A stretch of DNA of 15,412 nt, taken from the NCBI GenBank assembly GCA_965370495.1, contig CBDUUV010000060.1, forward strand, positions 1 to 15,412. Reading direction: 5' to 3'. Position numbers and translations under genes: made by a program. The notes under the pieces are model-generated. The model did not search any database. It saw only the letters and a list, made by a program, of their open reading frames with translations, and had not been told where the DNA came from. This stretch comes from Krumholzibacterium sp965370495 (GTDB lineage: Bacteria > Krumholzibacteriota > Krumholzibacteriia > Krumholzibacteriales > Krumholzibacteriaceae). Positions 6,294-13,412 of the stretch are shown one piece after another; the stretch's first letter is position 1, and each line of letters starts with the position of its first letter.

Positions 6294-7277
6294 TTGAAAG
6301 GCCGTGTACTTGTAATAGATGATGAGGCCGAAATCAGAAGAAATCTCACTGTCGGTCTCACCCAGGAGGATTACAGCGTAGTTGCTTGTCCTGACGGTAT
6401 TTCCGCTATTCATGAGCTCAACGACTCGAAGGAAAAAGGGATCGCATACGATTACCTGGTGACAGATATCTTTATGCCGGATGTCGATGGCCTAAAGATC
6501 CTCAAAGTCATCAAGATCCAGTATCCGGAACTTCCAGTCCTTGTAATTACAGGTTTTGGAGATGAGTCGCTCGAAGCCACCGCTCTGTCTGAAGAGAATA
6601 CCGGTTATCTCAACAAACCGTTCGAGATCCCTGAACTTGTAAAAGCTCTCGAAGAACTCTCTCCCGGCTCGACGTCGGTTCAATCGGCCGCTTCTATGGA
6701 AGAAGAACCTGAAATGAGGGAGTCGACAAGCGCGTACCTGACGATCAGGATTACGGAACAGGAAAGAAGCATGAATATCTTCAATGAGCTCTACCAGATG
6801 AACGGGGTTCAGCGCTGTGAAGCGGTCAGGGGAGAGTTCGATATAATCGTACTTCTGCAGGCTTCTTCACAGGATGAGATCGATGCGCTATTCGAGAGGA
6901 TCGGCAGGATAGAAGGGGTGGAAATAGCTTCGTTGGCCCAGGTCGAGAGGCCGAAACTCGATCGTGATATAGATGAATTCGTCAAAATTTACTCAGAAGC
7001 CGTAAAACAGCCAGCCCAGGTCACTTCCGGCAAACAGCCCGGGACCACGAGTTATATCATAGTCGATATAGACAAAAACGCGATCCAGCAGATATTTACG
7101 ACAGTGTTTTTCATCGATGAAGTTGTATTCTGCGATGTGATTGAGGATGGATCGAAACTCGTCGGCATGATCACAGGTGGAGCGATAGGAAGGACACCAA
7201 AGGTGATCGAGAAACTCAGCGAGATCGATGGGGTGTTGAGGGTGCGTGAAGCCAGGATAATCAAGCTTGTCGAGTAA
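6294..7277 (+). CDS. Response-regulator protein with two Lrp/AsnC-type (RAM) ligand domains
   Basis: The 327-residue protein starts with a complete receiver domain (about 1-120): Asp9/Asp10 acidic pair, phospho-acceptor Asp58 in TDIFMPDVDG, Thr86, and Lys108 in NKPF. After a linker come two domains that resemble the Lrp/AsnC ligand-binding (RAM, ACT-like) fold. The first is at about 146-220 (YLTIRI..., then RGEFDIIVLLQ and a GVEIASLAQ strand). The second is at about 251-327 (YIIVDID..., then a Gly-rich hairpin and the closing strand VREARIIKLVE). I see no helix-turn-helix, so the output is probably protein-protein or ligand-controlled rather than direct DNA binding. The start is TTG, strongly supported by AGGAGGT at 6282-6288. 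It leads the operon of the NuoE/NuoF/fusion complex, and the kinase at its far end is a likely partner. Confidence 0.85.
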   Translation: MKGRVLVIDDEAEIRRNLTVGLTQEDYSVVACPDGISAIHELNDSKEKGIAYDYLVTDIFMPDVDGLKILKVIKIQYPELPVLVITGFGDESLEATALSEENTGYLNKPFEIPELVKALEELSPGSTSVQSAASMEEEPEMRESTSAYLTIRITEQERSMNIFNELYQMNGVQRCEAVRGEFDIIVLLQASSQDEIDALFERIGRIEGVEIASLAQVERPKLDRDIDEFVKIYSEAVKQPAQVTSGKQPGTTSYIIVDIDKNAIQQIFTTVFFIDEVVFCDVIEDGSKLVGMITGGAIGRTPKVIEKLSEIDGVLRVREARIIKLVE

Positions 7278-7308
7278 TGGTAGTTACAGGCTAAAAAAAG
7301 AAGGAATG

Positions 7309-7812
7309 ATGGTCACAGTTCCAGCGGAAGATACTTTCAGTTACCGGTTGTGGCGATATGACGGCGCTCCAGGCGAGCTTATTCCACTACTCCAGTCAGC
7401 CCAGGATCATTTCGGGTACATACCGCGCAGAGGCATTCGTTATATTTCGGGAGTGACGGCAATTCCCGAGTCCGAAATCTACGGGGTCATTACATTCTAC
7501 AGCCAGTTCCGGCTTCAGCCGATGGGAAAATACGTCATCAAGGCATGCGCGGGAACCGCCTGCCATGTATCAAACTCAAAAATGATCATCGATACGATCG
7601 AAGACGAACTCGCCATCGAAGTTGGTGGGACCACAGAGGATGGTTTGTTTACGCTGAACACTGTTGCATGTATCGGGTGCTGTTCCCTGGCTCCGGTGAT
7701 CATGATCAATGATGAAACGCATGGGCGGCTCACGCCCGCTTCGCTGAGGAAACTGCTTCGCAGTTACAAGCGCAGGGAAAAGGCTTCTGGAAGCGACAAG
7801 CCCTCGGCCTGA
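7309..7812 (+). CDS. nuoE: NuoE/HydC-like thioredoxin-fold [2Fe-2S] subunit
   Basis: The 167-residue protein matches the 24-kDa NADH dehydrogenase subunit family (NuoE, HydC, HndA). It has an N-terminal helical part with ELIPLLQSAQDHFGYIP and the conserved GVITFYSQF stretch. The thioredoxin-like domain follows with four cluster ligands Cys80, Cys85, Cys121 and Cys125 (C-x4-C and C-x3-C). Its role is to hold a [2Fe-2S] cluster next to the FMN subunit encoded downstream. Start choice is uncertain: the frame is open to TTG 7267, and ATGs lie at 7306 and 7309. AAGGA at 7301-7305 abuts the first ATG and leaves 3 nt to the second, so I use 7309. The gene symbol follows homology only; no respiratory complex I genes are present. 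The tail after about residue 153 is basic and not conserved. Confidence 0.9.
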   Translation: MVTVPAEDTFSYRLWRYDGAPGELIPLLQSAQDHFGYIPRRGIRYISGVTAIPESEIYGVITFYSQFRLQPMGKYVIKACAGTACHVSNSKMIIDTIEDELAIEVGGTTEDGLFTLNTVACIGCCSLAPVIMINDETHGRLTPASLRKLLRSYKRREKASGSDKPSA

Positions 7813-7880
7813 CATCGTCAGCCGGTCGACAGTATCCAGGTGTTACAAGTGCAGGAATCAAAAGAGTCTGGAGTTAGTCA

Positions 7881-9659
7881 ATGAAGAAAGTGATCGTCGG
7901 GATGGGCACATGCGGCCTGTCTGCCGGGGCTCGGCAAACATATGACAGGTTCAGCGAGATTCTCTCCTGTAATTCGGGTTCTTTCGAGCTTTCGGGAACA
8001 AGCTGTATCGGTATGTGCTACCGGGAGCCGCTTGTTGAGATCCGGGAAGGCAAAAGCCGTGTTTTTTACGGTGAAGTGACACCTGAACTGGCTGATAAAA
8101 TCTTTGAAAAGCATTTGCTTGGCGGCAAACTGCTGGAAGACGCTCTCGCTCTTCACCTGACCGAAGGTGGAGATGTACACGGGCCCGAGACCGATTTTTT
8201 CTCGTTACAGAACAGGATCGTTCTAAGAAACTGCGGCACGATCGATCCCGAGTCCATAGATGAATATAAAGCAAAAGGCGGGTACAAGGCTATCCGTACG
8301 GCTCTGCTGGAGATGGCCCCGGAGAAGATTATCGAGGCGATCAAGGATTCAGGCCTGAGGGGCCGTGGCGGCGCGGGATTTCCTACCGGATTGAAGTGGT
8401 CTTTTGCGGCCGGGTATGAGTCGGATGTCAAGTACGTTGTCTGTAATGCTGATGAGGGAGACCCGGGGGCTTTCATGGACCGCTCGGTCCTCGAGGGTGA
8501 TCCTCACTCGGTTCTCGAGGGAATGATCATATGTGGAAAAGCTATCGGCGCATCGTTCGGCTATATCTATTGCAGGGCGGAGTATCCGCTGGCTATTCAC
8601 AGGTTGATGCTTGCGATCAACGATGCTCGTGAAAAATGCTACCTGGGTAAGGATATCCTGGGTTCCGGCTATGCTTTTGATATCGAAATCAAGCAGGGTG
8701 CCGGGGCCTTTGTATGTGGAGAGGAAACGGCGCTTTTCGCTTCCATTGAGGGCAAGAGGGGAATGCCCAGGATAAGGCCTCCATTCCCGGCGGAAAAAGG
8801 CCTGTGGGCGAAACCGACCAACAATAACAATGTTGAGACTTATGCGAATATACCATGGATCATAAATAATGGGGCGGATGCCTATGCCGCGTTCGGTACT
8901 GAGAAGAGCAGGGGTACCAAGGTCTTTGCGCTGGCCGGAAAGGTTGTTCACGGGGGGCTTGCCGAAGTACCGATGGGAACATCGATACATGACCTGGTTT
9001 TCAGAATCGGTGGAGGCATCAAAGAAGGCAGGAAGTTCAAGGCAGTGCAGATGGGCGGCCCTTCGGGAGGATGCATTCCAGCCCACCTTGACAATACACC
9101 GGTAGATTTTGAATCGATTCCCGCCACCGGCGCCATAATGGGTTCGGGCGGAATGGTCGTTCTCGATGACAAGACCTGTATGGTCGAGATAGCGAGATTT
9201 TTTCTTGAGTTCACGCAGGACGAATCATGCGGCAAGTGCACTTTCTGCCGTATCGGTACACTCAGGATGCTGGAAATCCTTACCAGGATCACAAAGGGAG
9301 AAGGTGAGACTGGAGATATCGAAAAGTTGCTGGTACTGGGAGAGCAGATCAAGGAGGCGAGCCTCTGCGGACTGGGGCAGACAGCTCCCAATCCGGTTCT
9401 TTCGACGATCAGGTACTACCGCGACGAATATGAAGCCCATATAAATGAAAAACGTTGTCCTGCCGGAAGCTGTTCAGCACTGGTCAATTTTATGATCGAT
9501 GCTGAGAAATGTACCGGTTGTACAATCTGCGCAAAGAAGTGCCCGGTTGACGCAATCGCCGGAGAGGCGAAGCAGGTACATGTCATAGACAACTCGATTT
9601 GCGTCAAATGCGAAAAGTGTATAATGAGTTGTAACTTTGATGCCGTTTACAAGGAGTGA
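7881..9659 (+). CDS. nuoF: NuoF/HydB-like NADH- and FMN-binding subunit with extra ferredoxin domains
   Basis: The 592-residue protein is the NAD(H)-binding flavoprotein of a HydB-like type. Residues about 1-85 form an additional thioredoxin-like [2Fe-2S] domain (Cys11, Cys42, Cys46, possibly Cys30). The NuoF core follows with the nucleotide-binding GRGGAGFPTG (161-170), the NADEGDPGAF region, and a 4Fe-4S site Cys450, Cys453, Cys456 and Cys496. The C-terminus adds a 2x[4Fe-4S] ferredoxin (Cys544/547/550/554 and Cys574/577/580/584). Plain NuoF lacks the N- and C-terminal additions; HydB of bifurcating hydrogenases has them. The ATG has GGAG at 7871-7874. The stop lies 11 nt before the chosen GTG start of the fusion gene, whose ribosome binding site overlaps it. 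It should oxidise or reduce NAD(H) and exchange electrons with ferredoxin. Confidence 0.93.
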   Translation: MKKVIVGMGTCGLSAGARQTYDRFSEILSCNSGSFELSGTSCIGMCYREPLVEIREGKSRVFYGEVTPELADKIFEKHLLGGKLLEDALALHLTEGGDVHGPETDFFSLQNRIVLRNCGTIDPESIDEYKAKGGYKAIRTALLEMAPEKIIEAIKDSGLRGRGGAGFPTGLKWSFAAGYESDVKYVVCNADEGDPGAFMDRSVLEGDPHSVLEGMIICGKAIGASFGYIYCRAEYPLAIHRLMLAINDAREKCYLGKDILGSGYAFDIEIKQGAGAFVCGEETALFASIEGKRGMPRIRPPFPAEKGLWAKPTNNNNVETYANIPWIINNGADAYAAFGTEKSRGTKVFALAGKVVHGGLAEVPMGTSIHDLVFRIGGGIKEGRKFKAVQMGGPSGGCIPAHLDNTPVDFESIPATGAIMGSGGMVVLDDKTCMVEIARFFLEFTQDESCGKCTFCRIGTLRMLEILTRITKGEGETGDIEKLLVLGEQIKEASLCGLGQTAPNPVLSTIRYYRDEYEAHINEKRCPAGSCSALVNFMIDAEKCTGCTICAKKCPVDAIAGEAKQVHVIDNSICVKCEKCIMSCNFDAVYKE

Positions 9660-9670
9660 GGGAAGATTTC

Positions 9671-12600
9671 GTGGAAAAAATCACTATAACTGTCAATGGA
9701 CAGGAAATCGAAGCTGCTCCAGGGAAGACGATCCTGGAAGTGGTCAGGGAAAATCAGCTTGATGATATTCCGACCCTCTGCCATTCACCCGAGCTTGAAC
9801 CTTACGGTTCGTGTTTCTTATGCGTCGTTGAAGTAAAAGGCAGAGGTAATCTCGTTCCCGCGTGTGCTACACGGATCGCTTCCGGGATGGAGATCGAAAC
9901 GCGGAATGATCGGGTTATTGCATCGAGAAAGACTGCTCTGGAGCTCCTTTTGTCCAATCACTACGCGGATTGTATTTCTCCATGTATGGAAGGATGCCCT
10001 GCAGGTGTCGATGTCCAGGGATACATAGCTCTATCGGCGATGGGGCAGTACAAAAAAGCCGTGGACCTTATTCGTGAGACCAACCCGCTCCCGGCTATCT
10101 GTGGAAGGGTTTGTGTTCGAAAGTGCGAGGTTGTATGCCGCAGGATCGATATCGACAAGGCTGTAGGAATCAATGCTATCAAGAGATTCGTTACGGATTC
10201 ACCCGGAATATACGAAGGCGAGCCGGCCTGTGATCCCGAAACCGGAAAGACAGTGGGAATCGTAGGTGGCGGTCCCGCGGGCCTTACGGCGGCATGGTTT
10301 CTCGGCAGAAAGGGCCACAAACCGGTTATATACGAGGCCAGGGCGCGGTCCGGAGGTATGCTGCGGTACGGTATACCGATATACAGGCTGCCGGATGATG
10401 TAATCGATGCGGAAGTAGATTATATCCTGAAGGCAGGTGGCGAGATTAACTACAATATCACCGTCGGCAAGGATGTCACTCTCGATGAACTCATGAAACG
10501 GCATGACGCTGTTTTTCTCGGGTCTGGCGCGTGGGCAGGTAAACCGATGAGAGTCGAAGGCGAATTTGAGACCGAAGGCATTGTGACTGGCGCTGATTTT
10601 CTTCCGCAGATGAATGAAAATCCCCAGCCTCTTACGGGAACGGTTGTAGTTATCGGTGGAGGGAATACCGCGATGGATGTCGCAAGGATATCATGGCGGC
10701 TGGGCGCTGACAAGGTGATCATCTTGTACCGAAGGACCAGGGATGAGATGCCTGCTGACAAGATGGAGATCGAGGAATGCCTTGAAGAAAATATTGAGAT
10801 CATGGAGCTTGCCGCGCCGATCGGGATCATCGCTGAAAATGGAAAGATCAAGGCGCTTCGCTGCCTTCGGATGAAGCTTGGAGAACCCGACGAATCCGGC
10901 AGGCGCCGCCCTATTCCGATGGAAGGGTCCGAATTCGACCTTCCGTGCCAGATGGCAATTCCCGCGATAGGCCAGGCGCCTGTGCTGGATGGCCTCACGG
11001 AGGTGGCGGGCATTGAACTGGAACTCACAAAGTGGAACACGGTCGTTGTCGACAGCGAGACCATGAAGACGAATATCGATGGTTTGTTCTCGGGCGGCGA
11101 CAATACCGATGACGGGCCCACTGTTGTAATAGATGCGATAAGGGACGGCCAACTTGCTGCCAGGGCGATCGATGCGTATTTACAGGGGCGGAAAATTCCT
11201 GGAAAGCCGTTTATCGTGAAAAAAGAATTCTGGAGCAAGCCCGGAAATCTTGAACTGGGAGATATACAGGAAAGCCCGCGTCATGAAATCCATATGACCG
11301 ATATCGAATCGAGATGGGGTAATTTTGACGAGGTGGCTACCGGTTTCGAATTCGAGGATAATGTGCATGAATGTGGCCGGTGTCTTTCATGCGGCTGTAT
11401 CAGATATGACGATTGCGAACTGAGGCTGTATGGTGAAAAGTACGGTGTCGATATGGATCGCTTTAAGGGACAGGTACGAAAACACAAGGTTGACGAACGG
11501 CATCCATATATCACTTATGATCCCAATAAATGTGTTCTCTGCGCGCGTTGTATCAGGACTTGTTCCCGCGTTCTTCCGATAGCGGCCATCGGCCTGGTGG
11601 GAAGAGGATTCAAGACAGAAGTCAGGCCGGCGATGAACGATCCTCTCGTTGAGACAAGCTGCGTCAGTTGCGGAAACTGCGTCGATTCATGTCCTACCGG
11701 TGCCATGGCGATCAAGTATCCTTTCCCGGGATGGGCAGCGCTGCATACCGGGGAGATAGATACGCATTGCGGTTTCTGTTCCCTGGCTTGTTCCCTGAAG
11801 GTTCGGAAGATCAGTGATGACAGGTACTTTATCGAGCCGTCCGGTGTTCCGGGTGAATATCTCTGCCGGTATGGCAGGTTCGGGTATGAATTGTTCATAA
11901 AGCGGGGGAGGATCATTTCCTCTCAGATCCGGAAAGGAAAAACAAAAGAAGAAGTGAAAATAGATGAGGCACAACAGCTCGTAGTATCCGGGATGAAGCG
12001 GATAGCCGAAAAATACGGTGCCGACAAGGTCGGCGTTTTTGTTTCTCCAGAGCTGACAAACGAGGAGCTCTACATTGCGGGAAGGATCGCCAGAGACGGC
12101 CTCGGAACGAATAATATCGCTTCCCTTTCCGTGCTTGGAAGCAACAGGGCCGACGGGGTGCTGGATGATTCATTCGGGTTTACGGCATCTACTTCCGACG
12201 GTTCGTGCGTAAAAGGTGCAGATCTTATCATCTGCAATAACACTTCTCTCGAGTCCGACCACCTGATCCTTGCGGTGGAGGTCATACAGGCAGTCAGGGC
12301 GGGAGCAAAATTGATAGTTTCCAATTCCGCGCTGGATACTACGGACCAGATACTGGCGACGCTTTCGATGGATCCCATGCGAGGAAGGGCTTCGATCCTC
12401 TTTAATGGTATTATTAAGCATATGCTCGATGAGGGATTTCTGGACAGAAAAGCAGTAAAGGGAATTCCGGGGGCGAAAGAGTTTTTGTCCTCGATGAAGT
12501 TTGATGCGGCAGGCGTTTCCGGCTTGACCGGCGTGGATTCCGATAAGATTCGAGAGGCGGCGGAGATCATTCGTGATGCCGGCCGTGTGGTTATTATCCA

Positions 12601-13354
12601 TAGCCCGGACAGACAGCAGGACCAGGCCGCCGGCGACATGGAGACTCTCGCGAACCTGGTCGTTCTATTAAGAGGGGTAGGGAAAGATGCCGATCTCCTG
12701 TTGCCAAGGACTATCTCCAACAGTGCCGCCCTGGAAGTCATGGGAGCAGATCCGGCGTTCAGGCCGGGAAGAGTCAGGGATGATGCGGTATCCGGCACAC
12801 ACAGGAGAAGGGATCTTCTCAGGCTTCTCGAGAGCGGGGAGATCAGGGCAGTACTGATCATCGGGGAGGATCCGCTGGCGTGGAACCAGACGGCATCATG
12901 GTTCCAGAATATAGAATTTCTTGCCGCTATGGACTGGACGAATACGGAGACGACTCAATATGCCGATGTGGTCCTGCCTGGATCGACATACCTCGAAACA
13001 GCAGGGCACAGGTGTAATTACGAAGGAAGCCTGATCGAATTTTCACGTGCCGTTGAGCCACCCGCCGGGTTGTCCGGCAGGGAAGTACTGCAGGGTCTTG
13101 CCAGCATGTTCGAAATCGATTTGCAAAAAGATGTAAGTGCCGAGATCGACCGCATGGCAAAAAAGACACTTGCAGGTATGGAGTGTTTCTACTGGAATAC
13201 CGGCCAGGAAAGGGTATACAAGGGGAAAATGAACCTGGTCGCCGTCGATCACGATATCCAGAAAGTAACGATGCTGCCGCCGCTTACTCATGGCGCCCGC
13301 TATAAGAAGGAAGTAAGGGAAGTAGGCACCGGGAGATACCGGGTCAACGCCTAA
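9671..13354 (+). CDS. NuoG-GltD fusion with degenerate molybdopterin domain (BfuA-like large subunit)
   Basis: The 1227-residue protein joins several redox modules. In order: a NuoG-type [2Fe-2S] domain (Cys37, 48, 51, 65); a cluster region His97/Cys101/105/109 with Cys144/148/152/156 as in GltD N-termini; an FAD/NAD(P) GltD/NfnB module with GGGPAG (199-204), GGGNTAMD (329-336) and SGGDN (474-478); a Cys-rich CGRCLSCGC segment (568-576, also Cys582); two [4Fe-4S] sites (Cys621/624/627/631 and Cys664/667/670/674); then a formate-dehydrogenase-type cluster (Cys700/703/707/732) and a molybdopterin-oxidoreductase domain to the end. No H-cluster motif is visible, so it is not an [FeFe]-hydrogenase. 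The Mo-ligand Cys/Sec region reads LGSNRADGV instead. GTG 9671 has GAGGGA at 9658-9663; a GTG at 9656 is less well placed. It probably passes electrons between NADP(H) and the NuoE/NuoF-like subunits. Confidence 0.9.
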   Translation: MEKITITVNGQEIEAAPGKTILEVVRENQLDDIPTLCHSPELEPYGSCFLCVVEVKGRGNLVPACATRIASGMEIETRNDRVIASRKTALELLLSNHYADCISPCMEGCPAGVDVQGYIALSAMGQYKKAVDLIRETNPLPAICGRVCVRKCEVVCRRIDIDKAVGINAIKRFVTDSPGIYEGEPACDPETGKTVGIVGGGPAGLTAAWFLGRKGHKPVIYEARARSGGMLRYGIPIYRLPDDVIDAEVDYILKAGGEINYNITVGKDVTLDELMKRHDAVFLGSGAWAGKPMRVEGEFETEGIVTGADFLPQMNENPQPLTGTVVVIGGGNTAMDVARISWRLGADKVIILYRRTRDEMPADKMEIEECLEENIEIMELAAPIGIIAENGKIKALRCLRMKLGEPDESGRRRPIPMEGSEFDLPCQMAIPAIGQAPVLDGLTEVAGIELELTKWNTVVVDSETMKTNIDGLFSGGDNTDDGPTVVIDAIRDGQLAARAIDAYLQGRKIPGKPFIVKKEFWSKPGNLELGDIQESPRHEIHMTDIESRWGNFDEVATGFEFEDNVHECGRCLSCGCIRYDDCELRLYGEKYGVDMDRFKGQVRKHKVDERHPYITYDPNKCVLCARCIRTCSRVLPIAAIGLVGRGFKTEVRPAMNDPLVETSCVSCGNCVDSCPTGAMAIKYPFPGWAALHTGEIDTHCGFCSLACSLKVRKISDDRYFIEPSGVPGEYLCRYGRFGYELFIKRGRIISSQIRKGKTKEEVKIDEAQQLVVSGMKRIAEKYGADKVGVFVSPELTNEELYIAGRIARDGLGTNNIASLSVLGSNRADGVLDDSFGFTASTSDGSCVKGADLIICNNTSLESDHLILAVEVIQAVRAGAKLIVSNSALDTTDQILATLSMDPMRGRASILFNGIIKHMLDEGFLDRKAVKGIPGAKEFLSSMKFDAAGVSGLTGVDSDKIREAAEIIRDAGRVVIIHSPDRQQDQAAGDMETLANLVVLLRGVGKDADLLLPRTISNSAALEVMGADPAFRPGRVRDDAVSGTHRRRDLLRLLESGEIRAVLIIGEDPLAWNQTASWFQNIEFLAAMDWTNTETTQYADVVLPGSTYLETAGHRCNYEGSLIEFSRAVEPPAGLSGREVLQGLASMFEIDLQKDVSAEIDRMAKKTLAGMECFYWNTGQERVYKGKMNLVAVDHDIQKVTMLPPLTHGARYKKEVREVGTGRYRVNA

Positions 13355-13412
13355 CATTGTAAATGGCGATGGTGGCGGGTTATTTTCTTTTTAACCTGGA
13401 GATACAATAACT

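Noticed and set aside
7267..7308. TTG start at 7267 for the NuoE-like gene
   Set aside because: The extra 14 residues overlap the end of the upstream gene, show no family similarity, and have no ribosome binding site.
9656..13354. [FeFe]-hydrogenase large subunit
   Set aside because: The partner subunits suggest HydABC, but none of the H-cluster cysteine motifs appear in the protein; the C-terminal half is of the molybdopterin-oxidoreductase type.
9656..13354. Frameshift or artificial fusion of separate nuoG and gltD genes
   Set aside because: One uninterrupted frame spans all modules with consistent spacing, and the module order is known from related large subunits.
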